The notes under the pieces were generated by a model. That model did no database searches. It saw nothing but the letters and a program-made list of their open reading frames with translations, and was not told the origin of the DNA. This document shows positions 21,819-31,034 of a DNA stretch of 64,000 nucleotides, piece after piece. The stretch spans positions 124,001 through 188,000 of the forward strand of contig LT606947.1 in assembly GCA_900095165.1 (NCBI GenBank), read 5' to 3'. Numbering within the stretch: position 1 is the first letter of the stretch; every line of letters starts with the position of its first letter. The position numbers and the translations under genes were made by a program. This DNA comes from Polynucleobacter necessarius. Lineage in GTDB: Bacteria; Pseudomonadota; Gammaproteobacteria; Burkholderiales; Burkholderiaceae.

Positions 21819-22391
21819 ATGAACGAAGCCATACTGAAAAACCACCCTAGCCTTGAACGCGCCACTTTGGGAGGAGGCTGTTTTTGGTGCCTAGAGGCGG
21901 TTTACCAGCAAATCTCTGGCGTGAGCGCGGTAGTTTCAGGGTACGCAGGAGGAGCGATGTCAAACCCTGACTATGAGTCTGTTTGCTCAGGTCAAACGGG
22001 GCATGCTGAAATCGTTGATGTCTATTTTGATCCGGCGTTAATCTCTTACCGTGATTTATTGGAAATCTTTTTTGTTATTCATGACCCAACTACCTTGAAC
22101 TATCAGGGTAATGATCACGGCACCCAATACCGTTCAGTAATTTTTACTCACAGCGATAGTCAAAGCGCAGTCGCCCATAGGGTAGTCAAGGAGCTGGAGG
22201 AGGCGAATGTCTATTCCAATCCAGTGGTGACGCAAATTGATGTGGCGCCGGTTATTTATCCGGCTGAGGATTATCACCAGAACTATTTTCGTCAGCATCC
22301 AGGGCAGGGCTACTGCATGGCAGTAGTTGCTCCTAAGTTGGCAAAATTTAGATCAAAGTTTCAATCTCTGATTGCTCCAGAATTTCAATGA
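21819..22391 (+). CDS. msrA: peptide-methionine (S)-S-oxide reductase
   Basis: A 190-residue MsrA that repairs oxidised methionine. The catalytic GGCFWC lies at residues 19-24 (nucleophile Cys21) and the resolving cysteine probably lies near the C-terminus (GYCMAVV). Other family marks are SGYAGG, GHAEIVDVYFDP and HDPTTLNYQGNDHGTQYRS. It ends in TGA two bases before the convergent pdxH stop. A weak TAGGAT lies six bases before the ATG, and AAAGG is also close, so the start mode is ambiguous. Confidence 0.95.
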   Translation: MNEAILKNHPSLERATLGGGCFWCLEAVYQQISGVSAVVSGYAGGAMSNPDYESVCSGQTGHAEIVDVYFDPALISYRDLLEIFFVIHDPTTLNYQGNDHGTQYRSVIFTHSDSQSAVAHRVVKELEEANVYSNPVVTQIDVAPVIYPAEDYHQNYFRQHPGQGYCMAVVAPKLAKFRSKFQSLIAPEFQ

Positions 22392-22393
22392 CT

Positions 22394-23030
22394 CTAGGGC
22401 GCTAGACGAGCAATTCGCCAGTTAGATCCTTCTAGTTGATAGTGAATGCGATCGTGTAGGCGTGAAGGGCGCCCTTGCCAGAATTCAATTTCAGTAGGGT
22501 GTAAGCGATAACCACCCCAATGCTCAGGTTTTGGTGGTGCAACCCCAAAGTCAGCTGCGAAACGCTTTTCAGCTTCTTCTAGAAATTCTCGATTTGGAAT
22601 TTCAGAGCTTTGGTGGGATGCCCAGACCCCAATACGGGAAGCTGCCGGCCGGAAGTGGAAGTATTCATCGCTCTCGGTGGAGCTAACACGCCCAACCATC
22701 CCTTTGATGCGAATCTGGCGCTCAAGTTCATGCCAATGAAATAGCAAAGCGGCATGAGGGCGAACCGCTAAATCTTTACCTTTTTGACTTTCGTAATTGG
22801 TAAAAAAGGTAAAGCCATTCTGATCCGCGCCTTTTAGTAAGACAATACGGGCTGATGGATTTCCAGCTTGATCGGCGGTAGCCAAGGTCATGGAGTTTGG
22901 TTCGGGGGCACTCTGTTTTGATGGCTTGCTCAAACCAAGTCTGAAATAAGCTCAGTGGATCAGGTGGAGCCTCAGTTTCTGAAAGCTGACTAAAGGTATA
23001 GTTTTTGCGGAGTTGGGCGATGGAGTCCAT
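22394..23030 (-). pseudogene. pdxH: pyridoxamine 5'-phosphate oxidase, frameshifted
   Basis: PdxH makes pyridoxal phosphate from the pyridoxine and pyridoxamine phosphates using FMN. The first 42 residues (MDSIAQLRKNYTFSQLSE onward) are in one frame. The remainder, from [20 protein letters not shown] through FMN-binding [14 protein letters not shown] to the C-terminal RLHDRIHY, is in another. Removing one base from the five-G run at 22904-22908 (plus strand) restores TECPEPNSM. The homopolymer context makes a sequencing error possible. The rest of the protein shows no missing motif. Confidence 0.85.
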
Positions 23031-23052
23031 TTTTTGAGTATAAAGAAAAGCT

Positions 23053-23835
23053 ATGGCAGAAGACAAGTTAGAAGACAGTGTGGGAAATCGTCGCTTTGGG
23101 GGTGTAGCACGACTATATGGACCAGAGCTGCGTGAGCGTTTTCGTCACGCCACAGTCGTCGTTGCTGGATTGGGTGGAGTGGGCTCTTGGGCTGCTGAAG
23201 CTCTGGCCCGTACCGCAATTGGACATCTGGTTCTGATTGATTTTGATCACATTGCTGAAAGCAACGCCAATCGTCAGTTGCATGCGCTTGAGGGCGAGTT
23301 TGGTAAGGCAAAAGTACAGGCCATGACTGATCGCATTAAGCTCATTAATCCTGAGATCAAGATTACTACTCATGATACATTTTTGGAGCCAGAAAATCTT
23401 GATTCTTTGATTCCGGAAAATGCGATTGTTTTGGATGCTACAGATTCTGTGCAAACCAAAATTGCTTTAGCGGTTTGGGCAAACACAAATCAGCGTGCCC
23501 TAGTGATGTGTGGGGCAGCCGGCGGAAAATCAGATCCCACCTCTGTGCGTTGTGATGATCTATCTCGAACAGAGCAGGATGCGTTACTGGCAAAGGTGTG
23601 TCAAGGTCTCCGACAGGATCATGGCTTTTCAAGAAATCTCAAAAGAAAAATTGGCATTCGCGCAATTTACTCGCACGAGCCTCGCGCAGGCGTTGCTAGC
23701 GGCGGCCTTGCTTGCTCTGGTTACGGTTCTACTGTGATGGTTACTGCAGCTTGTGGTTTGGCTGCTGCAGCCGAAATTTTAAATCTCATTGCTGCTCAAC
23801 AATGTATTTCTTCGAATTCGCCAGCAAATCCTTAA
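23053..23835 (+). CDS. tcdA: tRNA threonylcarbamoyladenosine dehydratase
   Basis: A 260-residue ThiF/E1-like ATP-dependent enzyme (TcdA/CsdL) that cyclises t6A37 to ct6A37 in tRNA. The nucleotide-binding loop VVVAGLGGVGSWAAEALART lies near residue 36; LIDFDHIAESNANRQ and LDATDSVQTKIAL follow. The N-terminal RFGGVARLYG matches the family. The frame is intact. It diverges from pdxH by a short 22-base spacer containing TATAAA eight bases before the ATG. Confidence 0.92.
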   Translation: MAEDKLEDSVGNRRFGGVARLYGPELRERFRHATVVVAGLGGVGSWAAEALARTAIGHLVLIDFDHIAESNANRQLHALEGEFGKAKVQAMTDRIKLINPEIKITTHDTFLEPENLDSLIPENAIVLDATDSVQTKIALAVWANTNQRALVMCGAAGGKSDPTSVRCDDLSRTEQDALLAKVCQGLRQDHGFSRNLKRKIGIRAIYSHEPRAGVASGGLACSGYGSTVMVTAACGLAAAAEILNLIAAQQCISSNSPANP

Positions 23836-24050
23836 GGGGAATCCCTGTAGGAAATTACGGATTCTGATATCATCCCAAATTAATTAATACTCCCTAGGGC
23901 TCGTTCATTCGTAGAGCGCCCATTTATGTTACATCACATTTATCTATTTAAGAACTTTGCGCATTTTTATCCTCTAGTGCAGAAGTACAATTCTCCCTAG
24001 ACTTTGTCTCGTTGATGATTTACCAACTACAAATCGAAAGGAGGTCTCTT

Positions 24051-25433
24051 TTGCAGACTGAACAAACTGGTTTACAGCGCCACCTCAAAGTGCGGCACAT
24101 TCGCCTCATGGCATTGGGATCCACTATCGGCGTTGGATTATTTTTAGGCTCGGCAAGCGCGATTCAGATCGCTGGACCTTCAATCTTGTTGGGATATCTA
24201 CTGGCTGGTATTGTTGCCTTCATCGTTCTTCGCGCCTTGGGTGAGATGGCGGTGCATGAGCCAGTCGCAGGTTCATTTGCCGCTTATGCCAATACCTATG
24301 TAGGACCACTTGCTGGATACATGGTGGGCTGGGGTTATTGGACTTACTGGATCGTTGTTGGAATAGCTGAAGTTACTGCAGTTGGTATTTATATGAAGAT
24401 TTGGTTCCCTGAAACGCCACAGTGGATATGGGCGTTGTCTTCCATCCTCATGATGGGCCTGATCAACCTCATTGCTGTAAAAGTATTTGGTGAGTTTGAG
24501 TTTTGGTTTGCCCTCATTAAAGTGGTTGCTATCGTCGCCATGATTGCATTAGGTGGTTCAGTCATTTTCTTTGGCTTTACCAATGACTGGAATCCGATTG
24601 GCTTTGGTAATTTATGGCAGCACGGTGGTTTCTTCCCAAATGGTATTAGTGGCATGTTGCTTTCTTTACAAATGGTCTTATTTGCCTACGTTGGTATTGA
24701 GATGATTGGTTTGTCTGCTGGTGAGGCCGAGAACCCTCGCAAGACTATTTCGATGGCGATTGATTCTTTAGCATGGCGCATTTTGATTTTCTATATGGGC
24801 GCAATCCTCGTCATCTTGGCGATCTTCCCTTGGAATGAAGTTGGTCAGCAGGGTAGCCCATTCGTAGTGATGTTTGAGCGGATTGGTTTGCGTGAAGCTG
24901 CTGGAATCATTAACTTTGTAGTGATTACTGCTGCCTTGTCATCTTGCAACGCAGGTATCTTCAGTGGGGGACGTCTTTTGTATGCGCTCTCAGTTAATGG
25001 CTACGCACCCTCGCCATTTGCAAAGCTATCCAAATACGGCGTGCCACATCGTGCAGTGATGGTGACAGTAGTAGTCTGTATGACCGGGGTGGTGCTCAAC
25101 TATTTTGTTCCAGATAAGGCATTTCAGTACGTCATGGCTGCGGTTACCTTTGTTGGACTGATGGTGTGGATTGCAATCTTGCTCACCCAAATTCAATTCC
25201 GTCGCTCGCTTACAAAATCCCAGGTTGCCGAGTTGGCATATCGCACACCTTGGTGGCCCTATTCCTCGTGGTTCGCATTGGCATTTATTGCCTTAGTAGT
25301 GGTGTTGATTGGCTTTCATGAGAATGCGCGGATTGCGTTGATCTTGGGTCCATGTCTATTAGGTGTGTATCTCGCCATGTTCTACATCGTTGGTCTGCAT
25401 CGCAAAACAAAACTGAGTCGTGAATTCAAATAA
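24051..25433 (+). CDS. amino-acid permease (APC superfamily, AAT family)
   Basis: A 460-residue, 12-helix amino-acid/proton symporter. The N-terminal LKVRHIRLMALGSTIGVGLF and GPSILLGYLLAGIVAFIVLRALGEM are hallmarks of the proline/aromatic/GABA permease family. A TTG start at 24051 is preferred because AAAGGAGG lies six bases before it; earlier in-frame starts lack such a site. It is 10 bases upstream of alanine dehydrogenase, so alanine, or another amino acid feeding it, is a reasonable substrate guess, not proven. Confidence 0.88.
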   Translation: MQTEQTGLQRHLKVRHIRLMALGSTIGVGLFLGSASAIQIAGPSILLGYLLAGIVAFIVLRALGEMAVHEPVAGSFAAYANTYVGPLAGYMVGWGYWTYWIVVGIAEVTAVGIYMKIWFPETPQWIWALSSILMMGLINLIAVKVFGEFEFWFALIKVVAIVAMIALGGSVIFFGFTNDWNPIGFGNLWQHGGFFPNGISGMLLSLQMVLFAYVGIEMIGLSAGEAENPRKTISMAIDSLAWRILIFYMGAILVILAIFPWNEVGQQGSPFVVMFERIGLREAAGIINFVVITAALSSCNAGIFSGGRLLYALSVNGYAPSPFAKLSKYGVPHRAVMVTVVVCMTGVVLNYFVPDKAFQYVMAAVTFVGLMVWIAILLTQIQFRRSLTKSQVAELAYRTPWWPYSSWFALAFIALVVVLIGFHENARIALILGPCLLGVYLAMFYIVGLHRKTKLSREFK

Positions 25434-25443
25434 GGAGACATAA

Positions 25444-26562
25444 ATGATTGTTGGCGTACCTCAAGAAGTAAAAAATAATGAATTTCGTGTTGGCTTAACC
25501 CCAGGCAATGTGAGGGGCTTATGTAAACAAGGTCATTCAGTCTTAGTTCAGCGAGGAGCTGGTGAGCAAATTGGCCTGAGTGATGAATCGTATCGCTTAG
25601 CTGGGGCCACTTTGATTAATAGTGCTGCTGAAGTCTTTGCAAAAGCAGAGATGGTAGTGAAGGTAAAGGAGCCTCAACCACAAGAGTGCGCAATGTTGCG
25701 CGAAGACCAAATCCTGTTTACCTATTTGCATCTCGCGCCAGATCCACAACAAACTAAGGCATTGCTTGCCTCGGGCGCGAGTTGTATTGCATATGAGACT
25801 GTTACCTCCTGTAGCGGTGCCTTGCCATTGTTAGCCCCAATGAGTGAAGTTGCAGGCAGGATGTCAATTCAGGCAGCGGCTACGCATTTGGAAAAAACGA
25901 ATGGCGGCTTAGGTATCTTGATGGCTGGTGTACCAGGGGTAGCGCCTGCAAAGGTGGTCATATTAGGTGCGGGCGTAGTGGGGCGAAACGCTCTGCAAAT
26001 GGCCGTGGGCATCGGGGCAGACGTTTGCATTTTTGATCGTAATATTGATTGCTTAAGGCAGATTGACATACTCTATGGCAATCGTGTGAAAACCTTTTAT
26101 GCTGATCCACTCTTAGTGGAGCTGGAGATATGTGAAGCCGATGTCGTGATTGGTGCCGTATTGTTGCCAGGTGCTGCAGCCCCTAAGCTAGTGACCAGAG
26201 AAATGGTGCGCAAAATGAAAGCGGGCGCAGTAGTAGTGGATGTGGCGATTGATCAGGGTGGCTGCTTTGAGACATCCAAAGCAACTACTCACGCAGATCC
26301 CACCTTTATCGTAGATGGTGTGTTGCACTACTGCGTTGCGAATATGCCTGGTGCAGTCGCCAGAACTTCCACCTTTGCCTTGACGAATGCCACTTACCCA
26401 TTTATTGAGGCACTGGCAAACAGAGGTATGGTTAAGGCTCTCGCCTACGATCATCATCTACGTAACGGCTTGAGCGTTCATCGAGGCAATCTCACATCTG
26501 AGCCAGTGGCTAAGGCGCAGAAAGTCGACTTTGTACCGGCAGAAGAGTTGTTGATGGCCTAG
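25444..26562 (+). CDS. ald: alanine dehydrogenase
   Basis: A 372-residue NAD-dependent enzyme that oxidatively deaminates L-alanine to pyruvate and ammonium. The N-terminal signature GVPQEVKNNEFRVGLTP, the catalytic region VKVKEPQPQE and YLHLAPDPQQT, and the NAD-binding GAGVVGRNALQMAVG (near residue 178) are all present. A good ribosome site (AAGGAGA) precedes ATG 25444. It is coupled to the permease upstream, forming an amino-acid uptake and catabolism pair. It is followed by a CTTGGG/CCCAAG inverted repeat (26594-26615) that may end transcription. Confidence 0.95.
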   Translation: MIVGVPQEVKNNEFRVGLTPGNVRGLCKQGHSVLVQRGAGEQIGLSDESYRLAGATLINSAAEVFAKAEMVVKVKEPQPQECAMLREDQILFTYLHLAPDPQQTKALLASGASCIAYETVTSCSGALPLLAPMSEVAGRMSIQAAATHLEKTNGGLGILMAGVPGVAPAKVVILGAGVVGRNALQMAVGIGADVCIFDRNIDCLRQIDILYGNRVKTFYADPLLVELEICEADVVIGAVLLPGAAAPKLVTREMVRKMKAGAVVVDVAIDQGGCFETSKATTHADPTFIVDGVLHYCVANMPGAVARTSTFALTNATYPFIEALANRGMVKALAYDHHLRNGLSVHRGNLTSEPVAKAQKVDFVPAEELLMA

Positions 26563-26636
26563 TAGTTTTAATGCAGTTCTGGGGATTAAATGTCTTGGGG
26601 GTCTAGGCTCCCAAGCTTTCCTCTATCATCCTATGC

Positions 26637-27212
26637 ATGGACTTATCTGCATTAGCACTTTCTACTGGCGTAGTCGCATTAGCTGAGATGGGTGATAAAA
26701 TTCAATTACTCTCCTTAATGTTGGCTGCGCGTTATCCAAAGCAGGCACTCGCCATCATTGGCGGCATATTGATTGCGACAATTGCCAATCATGCCTGCGC
26801 AGCTTTATTGAGGCACTGGTTAACTGCTTTTATGAGTCCGGATCTTCTCAAGTGGATTTTGGGTTTGAGTTTTTTGGGGATCGGGCTTTGGCTCTTAGTA
26901 CCTGACCATATTGATGATGCATCAGGTTCAAAAGTGGCTGATAGAGCCTTTCAGGTATTTATGTTGACGGTTGGGCTCTTTTTCTTGGCTGAGATGGGAG
27001 ATAAGACCCAGATCGCCACAATCGCCTTGGGCGCAAAATATTCCGATGTCTTTTCTGTGACAGTTGGCACCACTTTGGGGATGATGTTGGCTAATGCCCC
27101 AGCTGTTTGGATTGGTCAGAAATTCACGAAACGTATGTCCATTAAGTGGGTACATGCTGTAGCTGCTGTGACCTTCATCGCTATCGGTATTGCTACCCTT
27201 ATTTGGGGTTAG
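26637..27212 (+). CDS. GDT1/TMEM165 (UPF0016) family divalent-cation transporter
   Basis: A 191-residue membrane protein with two inverted copies of the family motif, EMGDKIQLL near residue 17 and EMGDKTQIA near residue 117, and six predicted helices. Relatives export Mn2+ (MneA) or move Ca2+/Mn2+ in eukaryotes. The first motif has Ile where the second has Thr, as is usual. A TATCAT box lies seven bases before the ATG with no Shine-Dalgarno. Confidence 0.9.
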   Translation: MDLSALALSTGVVALAEMGDKIQLLSLMLAARYPKQALAIIGGILIATIANHACAALLRHWLTAFMSPDLLKWILGLSFLGIGLWLLVPDHIDDASGSKVADRAFQVFMLTVGLFFLAEMGDKTQIATIALGAKYSDVFSVTVGTTLGMMLANAPAVWIGQKFTKRMSIKWVHAVAAVTFIAIGIATLIWG

Positions 27213-27235
27213 GTCGAATTTTTCTATAGGGGGCT

Positions 27236-27250
27236 TAAAATTGCCCTATG
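27236..27250 (+). promoter_or_regulatory. -10 box placed for a leaderless pepN mRNA
   Basis: TAAAAT (27236-27241) ends six bases before the pepN ATG, separated by TGCCCT with no Shine-Dalgarno, the same geometry as for dcd, argH and trxB. Confidence 0.45.
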
Positions 27251-29857
27251 AAAACTGATCTGCCACAGAGCTTTCGCAGGCTCGAATACCACGCTCCCAA
27301 TTACACCTTTTCACAGGTTGAGTTAGACATTGCCTTAGACCCCGCTAGGACGATTGTGAAGAGTCGCCTAGAGGTTCTCCCTGGTGCTGGTCATGAAGCT
27401 GGTTCGCCTTTGGTGTTGCAAGGTTATGAATTGGAGTTTGTGAGTTTGCGTATTAATGGTGAAGCCCACCGTCGGTTTGAGTTGACTCCAGAAACATTAA
27501 CGATTCATGTGCTGCCCAATGAAGGTAAGCAAGCTTTCGTTGTTGAGATTATCTGCGTTTGTGTGCCCGAGAAAAATACTTCACTCATGGGTCTGTATGT
27601 CTCAAATGGAAATTTCTTTACTCAGTGCGAGGCCGAGGGATTCAGAAAAATTACCTACTTCCTTGATAGGCCGGATGTGATGGCGCGCTATCGTGTAACT
27701 CTGCGTGCTCGTGAGGCAGACTGTCCAGTATTGCTATCCAATGGCAATCTCATTAGCACTGAAAAATTACCTAATGGCTGGCATAGCGCTGTTTGGGAAG
27801 ATCCGTTTCCAAAGCCATCTTACTTATTTGCCTTAGTCGCTGGAAAGCTTGAGTGTATTGAAGAAACCATCACCACTAGTAGTGGTGCAAAAAAGTTATT
27901 GCAGATTTGGGTTGAGCCGCATGATTTGAAAAAAACCCGTCATGCGATGGACTCATTAATTGCATCGATTCACTGGGATGAGAAACGCTATGGTCTTGAA
28001 CTTGATCTCGAGCGCTTCATGATTGTGGCTGTAGGTGATTTCAATATGGGTGCGATGGAGAACAAGGGCCTCAATGTTTTCAACACCAAGTATGTTCTTG
28101 CTCAAGCAGAAACTGCAACGGATGCTGACTTTGCCAACATCGAAAGCGTAGTAGCCCACGAGTATTTCCACAACTGGACTGGTAACCGAGTTACTTGTCG
28201 AGATTGGTTTCAGCTTTCTCTTAAAGAGGGTTTAACTGTATTCCGTGATCAAGAGTTTTCTGCTGATCAAATGGGTAACGAGTCCGGTAGGGCAGTTAAG
28301 CGTATTGAAGATGTGCGTTTATTGCGTCAACTGCAGTTCCCTGAAGATGCGGGTCCAATGGCGCACCCAATTCGTCCGGACGAGTATCAAGAGATTAATA
28401 ACTTCTATACCGTGACGGTGTATGAGAAAGGTGCTGAAGTCGTGCGCATGTATCAAACCCTATTAGGAGTTGAGGGTTTCCGCAAAGGGATGGATCTCTA
28501 CTTCAAGCGTCACGATGGTCAAGCGGTTACTTGTGATGATTTCTTGGCGGCGATGGCTGATGCCAATGGTTGCGATCTTTCCCAATTTAAGAACTGGTAT
28601 AGCCAAGCGGGCACCCCCAAGGTCAAGGTAGAAGAATCCTACAATGCGGATACAAAGCAATATCAAATTACTTTGATACAAAGCCCTGCAATAAATGCAG
28701 TGCACAAAGATGGCAAACCGTTTCATATTCCATTGAAGATGCGCTTATTAACGCCTGCAAATAATCAGGTAGAGGCTTTGTTGGAGTTAACACAAGATCA
28801 GCAAACCTGGACTTTTGATCAAGTGACAAGTCGCCCAGTGCTGTCGATCAATCGTAATTTCTCAGCCCCGATCAATTTAGATTTTGATCAAAGTGAGGCC
28901 GATCTACTAACTATGTTCTCGAGCGATGATGATGCTTTTAATCGCTGGGAAGCTGGTCAGAAGCTGGCAATGCAAATGATTTTGGGTAATCGCTTACCTG
29001 ATAAAGTATTGATTGAGGCCTATCGCACTCTCTTAACTGATTCGAACTTGGATCCTGCATTCAAAGAGCTCGCGCTGACTTTACCCGCTGAGACTTATCT
29101 GTATGAACAGTGCACGAACGTTGATCCTCAACAGATTTATGCCGCCCGTCGTGCTTTCCGTCACGCTATTGCGAGCGAGTTGCGCATCGAGTGGGCGGCT
29201 CTCTACCAGCAAATGCAAACGCCAGGACCATTTAATCCTGATGCAGCAAGTGCTGGCAAGCGTGCCTTAAAGAATCTTGCACTCAGCATGCTGCTTGAAG
29301 CCAATCCGTTGATCTGGGCACCCATGGCAGTCAATCAATATCAAATGGCTGACAATATGTCTGATCGATACGCCGCCTTGGTCGGATTAGTGATTCATGG
29401 ATGTAAATCAGCCGCAGCTTGTCTGGAAGATTTTTATATCCGATTTGCTGATGATGCTTTAGTGATTGATAAGTGGTTTGCGTTGCAATCGAGTAGACCC
29501 CCAGTTGCAAATGCTGAATCTACTTTGAGTGAAGTCAAACGTTTGCGTGAGCACGAAGCTTTCAAAATGAATAACCCCAACCGTGTTCGCAGTGTTATCC
29601 ATGCTTTTTGTATGAATAACCCCGCTAGCTTTCATCAAGTGGATGGTAGTGGTTATGCATTTTGGGCTGAATCGGTTCTTGCTTTAGATTCAATCAATCC
29701 CCAGGTTGCCGCTCGTTTGGTGAGGGGATTGGATCGCTGGCGTCAGTTTGCTCCGATTTATCAGGAGCAGATGTTGTCAGCCCTAAGGCAGGTTGCAGCA
29801 TGCGAAACCCTCTCTGCAGATGTGAAAGAGGTGGTTTCTAAGGCTTTAGCCAATTGA
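27248..29857 (+). CDS. pepN: aminopeptidase N (M1 family)
   Basis: An 869-residue zinc aminopeptidase that completes cytosolic peptide degradation. It has the exopeptidase motif GAMENKG and the zinc site HEYFHNWTGNR with its third ligand in SLKEGLTVFRDQEF (HEXXH near residue 304). The C-terminal helical domain (about 550-869) is full length, matching E. coli PepN. The frame is intact. A predicted leaderless start precedes it. fbp lies 63 bases downstream on the same strand. Confidence 0.96.
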   Translation: MKTDLPQSFRRLEYHAPNYTFSQVELDIALDPARTIVKSRLEVLPGAGHEAGSPLVLQGYELEFVSLRINGEAHRRFELTPETLTIHVLPNEGKQAFVVEIICVCVPEKNTSLMGLYVSNGNFFTQCEAEGFRKITYFLDRPDVMARYRVTLRAREADCPVLLSNGNLISTEKLPNGWHSAVWEDPFPKPSYLFALVAGKLECIEETITTSSGAKKLLQIWVEPHDLKKTRHAMDSLIASIHWDEKRYGLELDLERFMIVAVGDFNMGAMENKGLNVFNTKYVLAQAETATDADFANIESVVAHEYFHNWTGNRVTCRDWFQLSLKEGLTVFRDQEFSADQMGNESGRAVKRIEDVRLLRQLQFPEDAGPMAHPIRPDEYQEINNFYTVTVYEKGAEVVRMYQTLLGVEGFRKGMDLYFKRHDGQAVTCDDFLAAMADANGCDLSQFKNWYSQAGTPKVKVEESYNADTKQYQITLIQSPAINAVHKDGKPFHIPLKMRLLTPANNQVEALLELTQDQQTWTFDQVTSRPVLSINRNFSAPINLDFDQSEADLLTMFSSDDDAFNRWEAGQKLAMQMILGNRLPDKVLIEAYRTLLTDSNLDPAFKELALTLPAETYLYEQCTNVDPQQIYAARRAFRHAIASELRIEWAALYQQMQTPGPFNPDAASAGKRALKNLALSMLLEANPLIWAPMAVNQYQMADNMSDRYAALVGLVIHGCKSAAACLEDFYIRFADDALVIDKWFALQSSRPPVANAESTLSEVKRLREHEAFKMNNPNRVRSVIHAFCMNNPASFHQVDGSGYAFWAESVLALDSINPQVAARLVRGLDRWRQFAPIYQEQMLSALRQVAACETLSADVKEVVSKALAN

Positions 29858-29920
29858 GTCAGCCAGAACAAGGCAAAATAGAGTCTATACAGAAATAAAC
29901 CCATCACGGAGAAACTCCTT

Positions 29921-30931
29921 TTGAGCGCTTCAAGTACTTTTAATACCAATTTCAAGCAATATCTGACTTCTACCAAGGTAAAGGGTGCGGACATCCCTGC
30001 GGGCCTGCAAGAGTTGCTATTAGCAGTGGCTGATGCTTGCTCAACCTTGAGCCATGAAGTTGCTCAAGGCACCTTAATTGGCTTATTGGGTTCTGCTGGT
30101 ACTGGCAATGTCCAGGGCGAAGTTCAGCAAAAACTGGATCTGATTGCCAACGACTTATTGATTGATGGTGTACAGGGATGCAAATCATTGGCCGGTCTAG
30201 CCTCTGAAGAAATGGAGTTGCCACTTCCGATTCAAGGTACTGGCGACTACTTATTGCTGTTTGATCCATTGGATGGCTCTTCAAATATCGATGTGAATGT
30301 ATCCATCGGCACTATTTTTTCTGTGCTCAAGAAACAAGATCCTGCAGCGCCATTGCAGACCGAGGATTTCTTATTATCAGGACGTCATCAAGTGGCTGCA
30401 GGTTATGTTGTTTATGGCCCACAAACAACCATGGCACTAACCTTGGGTGATGGCGTAGTGATGTTCACGCTCAATAAAGTGACTGGTGAATTTGTCTTAA
30501 TTAAACATGCTGTCGAGATTGCGCACTCAACCAAAGAGTTCGCTATCAATATGTCGAACATGCGCCACTGGGCTGAGCCTGTCCGTCGCTATGTCGATGA
30601 GTGCCTGGCTGGCGTGAGTGGAGAGCGTGAGAAAGATTTCAATATGCGTTGGATTGCATCCATGGTTGCCGACGTACACCGCGTCTTATCGCGTGGCGGT
30701 ATCTTTATGTATCCATGGGATCAACGTGAGCCACATAAGCCAGGAAAGCTACGCCTGATGTACGAGGCAAATCCAATGAGCTTTTTGGTAGAGCAGGCTG
30801 GTGGTGCATCGACCAATGGCGAGCAGCTGATTATGGATATGGTACCTACAGGCCTACATGAGCGTGTCTCTGTCATGTTGGGGTCCAAGGAAGAGATTGA
30901 GCGCCTCCAGCATTATCACTCTCAGGCATAA
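29921..30931 (+). CDS. fbp: fructose-1,6-bisphosphatase class 1
   Basis: A 336-residue FBPase that removes the 1-phosphate of fructose 1,6-bisphosphate in gluconeogenesis. The metal-binding [20 protein letters not shown] lies near residue 110, and the substrate region [20 protein letters not shown] and [14 protein letters not shown] near 263-295. It uses TTG 29921 as start, with GGAG nine bases upstream; no in-frame ATG gives a normal N-terminus. It ends before a strong terminator shared with the converging cyanophycin genes. Confidence 0.95.
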   Translation: MSASSTFNTNFKQYLTSTKVKGADIPAGLQELLLAVADACSTLSHEVAQGTLIGLLGSAGTGNVQGEVQQKLDLIANDLLIDGVQGCKSLAGLASEEMELPLPIQGTGDYLLLFDPLDGSSNIDVNVSIGTIFSVLKKQDPAAPLQTEDFLLSGRHQVAAGYVVYGPQTTMALTLGDGVVMFTLNKVTGEFVLIKHAVEIAHSTKEFAINMSNMRHWAEPVRRYVDECLAGVSGEREKDFNMRWIASMVADVHRVLSRGGIFMYPWDQREPHKPGKLRLMYEANPMSFLVEQAGGASTNGEQLIMDMVPTGLHERVSVMLGSKEEIERLQHYHSQA

Positions 30932-30966
30932 CTAGCTGCCAATACCCCTTGGGTGGTAATAAATAC

Positions 30967-30999
30967 AAAGCCCAATCAGTTGAACTGATTGGGCTTTTT
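30967..30999. terminator. bidirectional terminator between fbp and cphA
   Basis: Thirteen-bp perfect arms AAAGCCCAATCAG and CTGATTGGGCTTT around TTGAA. The right arm runs into a T stretch for fbp, and there is some A-richness on the left for the minus strand. Confidence 0.9.
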
Positions 31000-31034
31000 A
31001 TTTATGGAGATCGTCTGAAAAATGCGCCAAAGAA